Below, piece by piece: positions 15,628 to 23,960 of a stretch of DNA of 64,000 nucleotides. Under the pieces are notes generated by a model. The model did no database searches, was not told the DNA's origin, and was given only the letters and a program-made list of their open reading frames with translations. The DNA lies in NCBI RefSeq assembly GCF_000758545.1, contig NZ_CP009279.1:6448001-6512000 (forward strand), in the 5' to 3' direction. Position 1 is the stretch's first letter, and every line of letters begins with the position of its first letter. Both the position numbers and the translations under genes were made by a program. The DNA is from Paenibacillus sp. FSL H7-0737. GTDB taxonomy: Bacteria; Bacillota; Bacilli; Paenibacillales; Paenibacillaceae.

Positions 15628-18279
15628 CTACTCCTCCGCCCTAGGATGGCGGGATACTAACCTCACCAGATCGAGTGTTAAGATCGGCAATGCTATAGAA
15701 GCCGGATAAGCCAAATAACGCGGTTCCCACTCCGGGCTGAATTTTTCTTTATAGCGGCGAAGTCCGACAAAGCCGTACCAATGCCCCCCTCTTTTAAATA
15801 CGAGATGAGCCAGCTTCTCCTCTTTCAAGGCCCCAGCATTCTCACCCACACTGGACAGCGGGGCATTACCTAGATTGAATCGATGATATCCCTTAGATTT
15901 CGCCCATTCTAGCAAACGAACAAATAAATAATCCATCGTTCCGTTTGGCACATTCTTTCGATGGCGCATCAAATCAATCGATAAGGTCATACCCTGATCA
16001 TACCCATTTGCAATAGAAGCAAATGCCAGTATCGTCCCTTGGGCATTCCTCAGGAGCACGATTGGAGCCAGCTGTAGATAGGCCTCGTTAAACCAACCCA
16101 GCGAATACCCTTTTTCGGTGCGCCCATTCAACCATTCGTTCGAAACGGATCGCAGCTCTCGTAGCAATTCTTCAGCGTGCGGTGCTTCTACAACTTCGAA
16201 GGCATAGCCTTCCCGTTCAAAACGGTTGCATACGCTTCGCAAATCACTGTTCTTTTTGCCACTGAGCGTAAAGGTATCGAGCGTTACTAATGCCTCTTCC
16301 CCCAGCTTAAAAAAGCGATATCCCTGTTCATGATAGATCGATAAGAAATCAGGTGTGGCCTGATAAAAAACTACGACCAGACCGTACTTATCTGCAGCTT
16401 GTCTAAATTCACTGATTGCCTCATTCATGAGACTTCTCTCTCCCAATGGATCACCAAGGACTACAAGCTTATCCCTAACCCTAGCGAAAGCGAGCAACAC
16501 CTTGCCTTCTTGCGCCCAGAAGAAGCTTTTATCACCCAAAAACAGCATATGAGTTAGGGCATTGCCTTGAACTTCACCTAGGAAGTTTTTCAGCCTTGCC
16601 ATATCAAAATTTCCGAATAACTCCTCCGGTTTACGATGGGGTCTAAGGGTGATCAGCAAAGTAAGAATGATCCAAGAGAAAGCTAGTCCCCCTACGGCTG
16701 TAAAAGCAACATGACTATGCCGCTGTAGCCACTCTGGCTCTACACCGGGCGGGAGATGCTTTAGAAATCCACGATGGACATGGCTGCCCAATAGATAATA
16801 GCTTAGGGCAATTACTGAAGTAAGCGCAAGCCACCAAATCGTACTCTGTCTGCTTACGGGAGCACTGATCCGGTAGAACCGAGATCTGGAGATCCACAGA
16901 ATGAGTGCAACTAGGAGCAGAAACAGCGCCTCTTCATAATCAAAGCCTTTAGCCACCGCAAACACCGACCCGGAAAATAATAAAATGCTGGTCCAGATGT
17001 ACGCGCTACGAACCCGTAATGTAATGCCTCTCGACAACAAAATGAGCATAAAGCCAATAAGTACAGATAAATGATGTGAGAGCTGCATGATCGAGAATGA
17101 CAATATTTCCTCTGTAATCTTCAGTCTGTACAACAATCCGGGCGTAGCTGTTGATAGTAAGAGAATAAGCCCGCTAGCTAGTACAAGCTTGCCTAGAGCC
17201 CACACACCAAGATCGCTCAGAAAGGTATACTGACCCGGCCAACCCCAAATCCTCTGCCAAATGTTAAGAGCGGGTTCGAACCCTGGAGCTGAACGATCTT
17301 GACCCTTTTTTCCCTGCAGACCAAATTCCAGTGCCGCCAGCACCAATCCGATCAGCCATGGAATGAGATAATAGAACAATCTAAAAATAACAAGCACTGC
17401 CATGGCCTGATCACTTTTAAATCCAAGCTGCGTAAGACCCAGCAATGCAATAAGGTCAAAAGCACCGATACCACCAGGCGCCATACTCAAGATGCCTGCG
17501 ATGGCAGCAATCGTAAAGATGCCGAATATGACTGGAAAGTGTACCTCGTGCAAAAGATGACTACTGATTGTCCAAAACGTTACGCCAGCAAAACTCCATT
17601 CCAGAAAGGAGGCACCCACAGAGGCAACTACTGTAAGCCAGGGTGTTCTACCTTGTCCCCGGTTAATCCACTTTGCATAAAGAGCAGAGCGCTGTACAAA
17701 CACAAAAAACGGCAAATAAAGCGCCATCCCCCATACCGCAAATACTAACCAATGATGCTCTTCCAGCAATGCCGTTGCCGGGAGTAAACCAAAAATATTT
17801 GCCCAAGAAAGTAAAGATAATCCGGTAATCATGAGTGGTGATAAAAATACGATTGCCGGCGTTAGGACGGAAGTTGACACTCCGCTTTTTTTGTACATCA
17901 ACGTCCTTAAACCCACTCCAGCCAGACCTGCAAAACCAATTAAATTATTAAATGTATTAGCTATCCAAGCATAACGGAAGGTGTCCCACAGCCCTACTTT
18001 CAAACGAAAATGTGCTCGTATCAAATAATCATAAGCACTCATTACAGCTACTGCGAGAAGTGCAAATCCGATCATTTGCAAAACGGCAGATGTAGGCACT
18101 CTTCTTAGCTCACGCATAATAAGTCCTAAATGAACCTGCTTCAGCTCATGCTGCCCCTCCCAATACACCAGCGCTATGATAGCTACTGGAAAGAGAGCTC
18201 TCACCGCCCGAATCCGATAGATGGATAAGAACAGCCTTACAATTTTGAATCTTTCTAATGTTTGTTGTTTTGATTGCAT
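15628..18279 (-). CDS. mprF: Bifunctional phosphatidylglycerol lysyltransferase/flippase
   Basis: The 883-residue protein has about 14 transmembrane segments in residues 1-550 and a cytosolic GNAT-like synthase domain after about 560 (FFWAQEGKVLLAFARVRDKLV, GNAPLSSVG, WEPRYLAYP). MprF aminoacylates phosphatidylglycerol from lysyl-tRNA and flips it outward, lowering negative surface charge and giving resistance to cationic antimicrobial peptides. I use the ATG at 18279 with AGGTGG just upstream; a GTG 27 nt earlier is possible. It is a single-gene unit with its own terminator. Amino acid specificity (Lys or other) cannot be told from sequence. Confidence 0.93.
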   Translation of the reverse strand: MQSKQQTLERFKIVRLFLSIYRIRAVRALFPVAIIALVYWEGQHELKQVHLGLIMRELRRVPTSAVLQMIGFALLAVAVMSAYDYLIRAHFRLKVGLWDTFRYAWIANTFNNLIGFAGLAGVGLRTLMYKKSGVSTSVLTPAIVFLSPLMITGLSLLSWANIFGLLPATALLEEHHWLVFAVWGMALYLPFFVFVQRSALYAKWINRGQGRTPWLTVVASVGASFLEWSFAGVTFWTISSHLLHEVHFPVIFGIFTIAAIAGILSMAPGGIGAFDLIALLGLTQLGFKSDQAMAVLVIFRLFYYLIPWLIGLVLAALEFGLQGKKGQDRSAPGFEPALNIWQRIWGWPGQYTFLSDLGVWALGKLVLASGLILLLSTATPGLLYRLKITEEILSFSIMQLSHHLSVLIGFMLILLSRGITLRVRSAYIWTSILLFSGSVFAVAKGFDYEEALFLLLVALILWISRSRFYRISAPVSRQSTIWWLALTSVIALSYYLLGSHVHRGFLKHLPPGVEPEWLQRHSHVAFTAVGGLAFSWIILTLLITLRPHRKPEELFGNFDMARLKNFLGEVQGNALTHMLFLGDKSFFWAQEGKVLLAFARVRDKLVVLGDPLGERSLMNEAISEFRQAADKYGLVVVFYQATPDFLSIYHEQGYRFFKLGEEALVTLDTFTLSGKKNSDLRSVCNRFEREGYAFEVVEAPHAEELLRELRSVSNEWLNGRTEKGYSLGWFNEAYLQLAPIVLLRNAQGTILAFASIANGYDQGMTLSIDLMRHRKNVPNGTMDYLFVRLLEWAKSKGYHRFNLGNAPLSSVGENAGALKEEKLAHLVFKRGGHWYGFVGLRRYKEKFSPEWEPRYLAYPASIALPILTLDLVRLVSRHPRAEE

Positions 18280-18501
18280 TAGGCCACCTACCCTTACCGC
18301 CGACACACGTTGTGCTAGACAATTTTTACAACCATTTCATTATAACAATTATTGGAATAAAAAACCCATGATAATCAACACCTACTACATTAGACTGCCA
18401 GCACAGCCCTAATCCCTGCAATAGTTAAAGAATGTTAATGAAATTCTATTTAGCTAAAGAACATTGAGACTGTAGTTTACACATAAAATTGCACAACAAA
18501 A

Positions 18502-18530
18502 AGGACATCCCTCACGGCAAAGGATGTCCT
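18502..18530 (-). terminator. Terminator after FlxA-like gene
   Basis: AGGACATCC and GGATGTCCT form a 9-bp perfect stem with an 11-nt loop. On the minus strand it is followed by TTTTTGTTG, so it terminates the minus-strand gene ending at 18562. Confidence 0.85.
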
Positions 18531-18561
18531 CTCTGTTATGTAGCACGGGTTTAACTAGCGT

Positions 18562-18912
18562 TTATACTCGAATATCAAATCTGCCTTTACTATCCGTTGT
18601 TGCGGTAGCAATCTCTTGCGGACTTGCTGCAGCAAGCGTATTGTTCGCAGGTTTGGCAGGTGCCTCTACAACACTGCTAGCGGAGGAAGCACTGCTCTGA
18701 GACTTCTGCGAGATTTGTGCCTCGATAGTCTTAATCTGTTGCTCAATTTGCTTCGTTTTCGTTTCCTTGGTCTTGTCATCGTCTGAGCTGGCATTAATCT
18801 TGTCCAGTTCTGCTTCCAGTTTCGCTTTTTGTTTCTCAAGCGTACTGGTATCTGTAGTGCTAGATGTCGAGGTAGTATACGATGTGGAACCTGAGACTGC
18901 CGATATACTCAT
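18562..18912 (-). CDS. FlxA-like small coiled-coil protein
   Basis: The 116-residue protein begins MSISAVSGS, followed by a Ser/Thr-rich stretch and a charged heptad-like helix (about residues 28-75, EKQKAKLEAELDKINASS, KQIEQQIKTIEAQIS), then a Ser/Ala-rich tail. This layout fits the FlxA-like family, often tied to flagellar or surface expression in other bacteria, but no flagellar gene is nearby. No signal peptide is visible. GGGAGGG lies 6 nt before the chosen ATG. Function is unknown. Confidence 0.7.
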   Translation of the reverse strand: MSISAVSGSTSYTTSTSSTTDTSTLEKQKAKLEAELDKINASSDDDKTKETKTKQIEQQIKTIEAQISQKSQSSASSASSVVEAPAKPANNTLAAASPQEIATATTDSKGRFDIRV

Positions 18913-19023
18913 GGTTATCCCTCCCTTCCTTACCTCCAATATAATCCTTTTGCAAGTAAGGAACGTTAAGACCCGCTGAAAGTTTGCTGAAAGTACTACT
19001 TGCCAGGTTACAATGATAGACTG

Positions 19024-20256
19024 CTAGGAGCTTGCTTTTCCTCGTCTAACAAGCAGCACATAAGATAGAATCGAGAGAATTCCTGTACATGCCATCACAA
19101 TCGCCATCGGAAGTGCAGACTCAACGCCCCCAAGACCCACAAGTGGCGCTACACAGCTACCCAGCAATAGGGGGATTAATCCGATTAATGCCGAGGCACT
19201 GCCTGCAGTTTCACCTTGATCTTGCATCGCCAGTGAGAAGCTGGTCGCTCCGACAATCCCTACACTGGAGACAACCGCAAATAGACAGATCAGAATAGGG
19301 ATCAGTCCTCCTCCTACCAGAACCGTCAGCAGTAGCAAGATGCCCCCCATCGTACATAGCAATAGTCCACTAAGTAACAACTTAGTCTCACTTACCTTTC
19401 CAGCAAGTCTACCGGCTATTTGGCCAGTAATAATAATCCCGATCCCATTCACTGCAAAGATCAGACTATAAACCTGCGGGGTAACCGCAAAAATATTTTG
19501 CAATACAAAAGAAGAACCTGAGATATACGCGAACATTGATGCCGTAACGAAACCTTGAGACAAGGCATAACCCATAAACTTACGATTGCCCAGCAATACC
19601 CGGAAGGTAAGCAGTGTACCCTTCAGTCCACTCTTAGAGCGTCGCTCCTTCGGCAGCGTTTCCGGCAAGCGCAATAGAATAGTTAAACAAAAAATAATTC
19701 CGGCAGCAAATAATACGAGGAATATCCCTTGCCATGTAGTCACCCTTAACAGCTGGCCCCCAATAACTGGAGCTAATATCGGTCCGAGACCATTCACAAT
19801 CATCAATAGTGAGAAGAACTTCGTGAGTTCAGAGCCACTATATAAATCACGAACAGCCGCTCTAGAGACAACCACCCCCACTGAACCAGCAAGACCTTGA
19901 ATAAACCGCAAAACGATCAGCAGTCCAATCGAAGGACTAAAAGCACATAGCACTGAGGAAACGGCGTAGATGAACATACCTATAAGCAGCGGACCGCGGC
20001 GGCCATATACATCACTCAGAGGTCCAGCGACCAACTGACCTGAGGCAAGCCCCAGCAAAAAGAAGGTCAGACTAAGCTGCACTAAAGCAGCGGTCGTACC
20101 GAAATCCGCGACAAGCGTAGGCAGTGCCGGCAAATACATATCAATCGACAACGGGCCGATTGTTGTAATGGAGCCGAGAATCACAGCCAGCTGTAATCTC
20201 TGCTTCCGTGAGGGTCCATCTGCGGCAAGCTTATTACCATTTTGAATTCCAATCAT
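19024..20256 (-). CDS. Bcr/CflA-family MFS drug efflux transporter
   Basis: This 410-residue protein has 12 predicted transmembrane segments and the family's N-terminal LSIDMYLPALPTLVADFG, motif A-like GPLSDVYGRRGPLLIG and RFIQGLAGSVGVVVSRAAVRD. Such proton-driven pumps export bicyclomycin, chloramphenicol, sulfonamides or small peptides. The likely start is the ATG at 20256 with only a weak AAGGAT site. It stands alone, with the mhq-type operon upstream on the same strand separated by a terminator. Substrate cannot be assigned. Confidence 0.88.
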   Translation of the reverse strand: MIGIQNGNKLAADGPSRKQRLQLAVILGSITTIGPLSIDMYLPALPTLVADFGTTAALVQLSLTFFLLGLASGQLVAGPLSDVYGRRGPLLIGMFIYAVSSVLCAFSPSIGLLIVLRFIQGLAGSVGVVVSRAAVRDLYSGSELTKFFSLLMIVNGLGPILAPVIGGQLLRVTTWQGIFLVLFAAGIIFCLTILLRLPETLPKERRSKSGLKGTLLTFRVLLGNRKFMGYALSQGFVTASMFAYISGSSFVLQNIFAVTPQVYSLIFAVNGIGIIITGQIAGRLAGKVSETKLLLSGLLLCTMGGILLLLTVLVGGGLIPILICLFAVVSSVGIVGATSFSLAMQDQGETAGSASALIGLIPLLLGSCVAPLVGLGGVESALPMAIVMACTGILSILSYVLLVRRGKASS

Positions 20257-20378
20257 AATCCTTACTTCAACCTTTCTAAAGCAACCCTTGGGCCTTTTTT
20301 TGTATTCTTCATACTAACGTAAAGGAAGTGGATTGATCAATCCTTTTATGGAGGGTTATAGGTGCCTGTATAACAAGA

Positions 20379-20402
20379 ATAACCGCCATTCGGCGGTTAT
20401 TC
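20379..20402 (-). terminator. Terminator after mhqD-like gene
   Basis: AATAACCGCC and GGCGGTTATT make a 10-bp perfect stem with a 4-nt loop, 9 nt beyond the stop of the minus-strand hydrolase gene. The 3' flank on the minus strand is CTTGTTA, so the U-tract is only partial. Confidence 0.75.
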
Positions 20403-20410
20403 TGATTGTT

Positions 20411-21031
20411 TTATGCATTTGTAGATGTGCTGCGCATTTGCAACCAATCTCTAGCGGCTTCAGCCTCAGCAACACTCAGGCGATGACCTTGGTTGCCCCA
20501 GTGTGTTGTAACCTCTGCGCCTGCCTTCTGTAAAATAATGTCCAAATCCTCAGTCTCCGAAGAAGCGATAAGTGGATCATTTGTGCCTGCACCAATGAAG
20601 ATAGATACTCCTTCCAGCGAAGGAAGCGTAATATTCCGAAGCGGTACCATCGGATGCAGTAGAATTGCAGCGCGGAAAACATCCTTATAATGGAACAGCA
20701 GGCTACCCGCAATGTTCGCACCATTAGAGTAACCCACGGCTACCAGATTGTTGGCATCGAAGCCGTATTGTGCTGCGGCTTCATCCAGAAACTGCTTGAT
20801 CTCGTGAGTACGGAAGATTAGATCTGCTTCATCGAATACCCCTTCGGCTAACCGTCGGAAGAACCGCGGCATACCATTCTCCAGTACATTCCCTCTGATG
20901 CCTAGCACCGATGAATCAGGAGATAACAACCCGGCAAGCGGCAGCAAGTCCTGCTCATTGCCTCCAGTACCGTGAAATAATACAAGCGTGGGTTTCGTTA
21001 CATCTTTACCTTTATGGAATACATGAATCAT
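20411..21031 (-). CDS. mhqD: Alpha/beta hydrolase, MhqD-like (quinone stress)
   Basis: The 206-residue esterase/dienelactone-hydrolase-type protein has the oxyanion HGTGGNEQDLLPL, nucleophile GYSNGA, an acid in GTNDPLI and the histidine in NQGHRLS. It is like B. subtilis MhqD (YodD), a hydrolase induced by hydroquinone and 2-MHQ. Its ATG overlaps the stop of the dioxygenase gene by 4 nt (ATGA), so it is the last gene of an operon with DoxX and dioxygenase genes below an MhqR-like repressor. Natural substrate is not known. Confidence 0.85.
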   Translation of the reverse strand: MIHVFHKGKDVTKPTLVLFHGTGGNEQDLLPLAGLLSPDSSVLGIRGNVLENGMPRFFRRLAEGVFDEADLIFRTHEIKQFLDEAAAQYGFDANNLVAVGYSNGANIAGSLLFHYKDVFRAAILLHPMVPLRNITLPSLEGVSIFIGAGTNDPLIASSETEDLDIILQKAGAEVTTHWGNQGHRLSVAEAEAARDWLQMRSTSTNA

Positions 21032-21978
21032 CCCTGCTTCACCTCAATTTCTCTTATTTGAAAAGGACTTAAATTTTCTTCGATAGCCGCACGATGCGGT
21101 TCATACCAAGATGGCAGCATCAGCTTTTCACCCAGCGCATCCACCGCTTCATCACGAGCAAAGCCCGGAGGGTCCGTAGCAATCTCGAACAGGATTCCAC
21201 CTCTTTCACGGAAATAAATCGCATTAAAGTATTGGCGGTCTTGAACCGGTGTCGGATGATGCCCATGATTCTGCACTTGAAGCCCCCATTCCTGCTGCTC
21301 AGCGTCATCTTGTGCACGCCAAGCGATATGGTGAACGGTGCCTGTACCTCCTGCTCCTTGCGGAACCGGTGTTGTCTTCAGATCAATAATATTACCCAAA
21401 TCGCCAGTAGTTCTATATCGACTATACCCGTCTCCATCAGCGATATGCTTCATTCCCATTGTATGGACAAGCGTTTCTGCAGTTTGCGACGGATTGTTGC
21501 TGTAGAGCACAGCGCCGCCGAACCCTTTGATAGCATGCCCCGTGGGAACTCCCCCGAAAGACCACTTGCTAAGCGGTCCTTCCTCACGTTCCACGAGTTC
21601 AATGCGCAAACCGTCATAATCAGCAAAGGATAGATAAGATTCTGAGATTCTATGCTTAAGAGTAACCGGAATTTGATATGCCGCAAGACGCTGTTCCCAG
21701 AAGATCAGAGAGCCTACTGGTACTGCGTAAGTTGTTACGCCAACTTGCCCACTCCCAATTCTGCCTTTACGCCCGGTAGGTGAAGGAAAAAAGGTAATAA
21801 TCGTTCCCGGAGCACCTACTTCATTCCCAAAATATAAATGATAAACTTCCGGAGCGTCAAAATTAATCGTCTTCTTCACAAGCCGTAGTCCTAAAATACC
21901 GGCGTAGAAGTCAACGTTACGCTGAGCATCTCCAACAAAAGCGGTAATATGATGGATTCCTGCAGTTTGAAGTGTCAT
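21028..21978 (-). CDS. mhqO: Ring-cleaving VOC dioxygenase, MhqO/MhqE-like
   Basis: The 316-residue protein holds two glyoxalase/VOC repeats. Probable metal ligands are His in IHHITAFVGD near residue 9, His in VHHIAWRAQD in the second half, and Glu in GILFEIATDPPGF. The family includes the MhqA/MhqE/MhqO dioxygenases that open hydroquinone rings in Bacillus. The start is 17 nt after the DoxX gene stop, and the end overlaps the hydrolase start. Which of the paralogous B. subtilis genes is the true orthologue cannot be settled here. Confidence 0.88.
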   Translation of the reverse strand: MTLQTAGIHHITAFVGDAQRNVDFYAGILGLRLVKKTINFDAPEVYHLYFGNEVGAPGTIITFFPSPTGRKGRIGSGQVGVTTYAVPVGSLIFWEQRLAAYQIPVTLKHRISESYLSFADYDGLRIELVEREEGPLSKWSFGGVPTGHAIKGFGGAVLYSNNPSQTAETLVHTMGMKHIADGDGYSRYRTTGDLGNIIDLKTTPVPQGAGGTGTVHHIAWRAQDDAEQQEWGLQVQNHGHHPTPVQDRQYFNAIYFRERGGILFEIATDPPGFARDEAVDALGEKLMLPSWYEPHRAAIEENLSPFQIREIEVKQG

Positions 21979-21995
21979 AATGATAAACCCCCTTC

Positions 21996-22397
21996 TTAGT
22001 TAAAAATCAATGCATCCAGAGAAATCGAACCTGGCCCTGTAAGTGCTATACCTGCAGCGACTACCAGTACCGTAAGCGGAAACTCAATTCCGTTCGAAGT
22101 AGACCAGAAGCCATTTGGAGCGTGAACCTTAATGATAGCCCCCAGCATAGTGGCAACAATCAACACCGCTGCAACAGGCGTCAGAAGGCCTGCCGCGAAC
22201 ATGAATCCGCCTACCAGCTCCATTAGTCCTGCTAATACCGCCATAGTAACCCCCGGTTTAATGCCGATGGATTCCATCCAGCCACCTGTACCCTTCGGGC
22301 CGTAACCACCAAACCATCCAAACAACTTTTGGGCACCATGCCCTATAAACGCAATCCCGATCACTAATCTCATCAATAATATTCCTACACTTATCAT
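21996..22397 (-). CDS. mhqP: DoxX-family membrane protein, MhqP-like
   Basis: This 133-residue protein has four transmembrane segments and the DoxX hallmarks GIAFIGHGAQKLFGWFGGYG and a central GLMELVGG. In B. subtilis the equivalent YdfP/MhqP is made under quinone stress. It is the first gene of the operon below the operator at 22430-22447, with GGAG about 10 nt before the ATG. Confidence 0.88.
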   Translation of the reverse strand: MISVGILLMRLVIGIAFIGHGAQKLFGWFGGYGPKGTGGWMESIGIKPGVTMAVLAGLMELVGGFMFAAGLLTPVAAVLIVATMLGAIIKVHAPNGFWSTSNGIEFPLTVLVVAAGIALTGPGSISLDALIFN

Positions 22398-22429
22398 TGT
22401 TAATCCACTCCAATTTTCTTTGATTTAAT

Positions 22430-22447
22430 TATCTTAACATTAAGATA
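22430..22447. promoter_or_regulatory. MhqR-like operator upstream of mhqP
   Basis: TATCTTAACATTAAGATA is an 18-nt inverted repeat with 8-nt perfect arms, 33 nt before the DoxX start. It matches 15 of 18 positions with a second site in front of the MarR gene (23070-23087). Outer TATCT...AGATA at 18-nt length matches the known B. subtilis MhqR box TATCTCGAATTCGAGATA as I recall it. Confidence 0.7.
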
Positions 22448-22536
22448 TATGATAAAAATTTTTATCTTTCAGTGGTTAGAAGCAGCGAACTGCTTCCGAC
22501 CATATAAAATGTCCTTGATGCGATATTTCAGCGCTC

Positions 22537-23007
22537 CTACACACCTTTGCCTAGCTTCTTCAGTAATTCAATCGCCTGACCCTTCTCATCCTTATCCAGT
22601 CCACGCATCAAATCATGAATCGAAGCCACATGACGCGGGAAAATCTTATCGAACAGCGCACGCCCTGCATCCGTAATCTCCGCATAGGTCACGCGTCTGT
22701 CCTCACTACACGGCACACGTTTCAGCAGACCTTTCTTCTCCAGCTTGTCGATATTATAGGTGATGCTTCCACTCGTAACGAGAATCTTCTCCCCGATCTG
22801 TTGTAGTGGAATACGGGTCCGGTGATACAGCACCTCAAGCACCATGAACTCGGCAGATGCCAGCCCATAACTCTTCATATCCTTCACAGCTTGATCCATC
22901 AAGCTTCTGTAAGCCTTAGATAATACAACAAATAACTTTAAAGAAGACGCCTGATCCATCTCCGTAGTATTCTCTGTATTACGAACATTCTCTTCGGTAT
23001 TACTCAT
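22537..23007 (-). CDS. mhqR: MarR-family repressor, MhqR-like
   Basis: The roughly 156-residue protein is a winged-helix MarR regulator, with the helix-turn-helix around residues 60-100 (LQQIGEKILVTSGSITYNID, KLEKKGLLKR) and the wing SEDRRVTYAEIT. Its gene lies upstream of and codirectional with the DoxX-dioxygenase-hydrolase operon, and near-identical operators precede both, so autoregulation plus control of the operon is likely. MhqR senses quinones and related electrophiles in Bacillus. GGAGGT precedes two adjacent ATGs at 23010 and 23007; either could be used. Confidence 0.85.
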   Translation of the reverse strand: MSNTEENVRNTENTTEMDQASSLKLFVVLSKAYRSLMDQAVKDMKSYGLASAEFMVLEVLYHRTRIPLQQIGEKILVTSGSITYNIDKLEKKGLLKRVPCSEDRRVTYAEITDAGRALFDKIFPRHVASIHDLMRGLDKDEKGQAIELLKKLGKGV

Positions 23008-23069
23008 CATTCCCACCTCCAGTTTGACAGCGATGTTGTTCAATATAAAGTAAATGTCTTTACATTAAA

Positions 23070-23087
23070 TATCTTTAAGTTAAGATA
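23070..23087. promoter_or_regulatory. MhqR-like operator upstream of mhqR
   Basis: TATCTTTAAGTTAAGATA lies about 60 nt before the repressor start and shares outer arms with the site at 22430. Directly beside it at 23051-23067 is a second inverted repeat, TAAATGT-ctt-TACATTA, which could be another protein site or part of the promoter. Confidence 0.65.
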
Positions 23088-23297
23088 ACTATACTTCCTC
23101 ACACTACCTTTGTCAACCTCGCCACTCCAAAAAGATAACATAAGGTGCTTAACGAGCTGTTAATGTTCTTTCTACGACTTTTTAAGAGCGTGATGAAAAT
23201 CACTCTAAGTTTGACCTGACCCTTAAAACGGCGTATTCTTGTCTTTACGAATGACTATTTAGTAAGCGATTTCACTTCTCTCAAAGGAGGCAACCTG

Positions 23298-23960
23298 ATG
23301 GTGGAGGAACAAGCTGGTGCGCGGCGCGTGCTGATCGTAACAGCTGTAGCCGCAGAGCGAGACGCGGTCCTGCGCGGCCTACAAGGCAGCGACAGGTTCC
23401 ATGTGATTGCTGCCGGCGCAGGTACGGCAGCAGCGGCGGCGGGAACCGCCGCGGCACTCGCAGCCGGATCTTACGGCTGCGTAATCAGCGCCGGGATCGG
23501 CGGCGGATTCCCGGGGGTGGCACCTTTAGGCTCGCTGGTCGTTGCCAGCGAGATGATTGCCGCCGACCTCGGGGCCGAGACGCCGGAGGGCTTTCGCAGC
23601 GCTGCCGAGCTTGGCTTCGGCAGCGTGTCCGTGCCGGCTGACCACGGCACGGTACAGGCAGTTTCGGCCGCGCTGGCAGCGGCCGGACTGACCGTAAGCA
23701 CGGGGACCGTGCTTACGGTCTCGACGGCGACCGGCACCGCGGAGACGGCCGCCGCCCTCATCGCGCGGCATCCCGGTGCCGTCGCGGAAGCGATGGAAGG
23801 CCACGGAGTTGCCGTGGCCGCTGAGGCGCTAGGGCTCCCGGTACTGGAGCTCCGCGCCATCTCGAACCCGGTCGGTCCCCGCGACCGGGCCGCCTGGAAG
23901 ATCGGCGATGCAATGGAAGCATTAACGGCGGCAGCCGCTATACTATTGGAGGTGCTGTAA
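23298..23960 (+). CDS. mqnB: Futalosine hydrolase
   Basis: The 220-residue protein is a nucleosidase of the MTA/SAH family: VLIVTAVAAERDAV at the start, AGIGGGFPG, and EAMEGHGVAVAAE with the acidic nucleoside-binding residue near the end. It would cleave futalosine to hypoxanthine and dehypoxanthine futalosine in the alternative menaquinone pathway. It overlaps mqnD in TAATG and has a strong AAAGGAGG site. Base composition is very odd: sampled lines are 73-77% GC against about 47% in mqnD, and the protein is Ala/Gly-rich. At least four perfect hairpins of 8-13 bp lie inside the reading frame. Confidence 0.9.
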   Translation: MVEEQAGARRVLIVTAVAAERDAVLRGLQGSDRFHVIAAGAGTAAAAAGTAAALAAGSYGCVISAGIGGGFPGVAPLGSLVVASEMIAADLGAETPEGFRSAAELGFGSVSVPADHGTVQAVSAALAAAGLTVSTGTVLTVSTATGTAETAAALIARHPGAVAEAMEGHGVAVAAEALGLPVLELRAISNPVGPRDRAAWKIGDAMEALTAAAAILLEVL

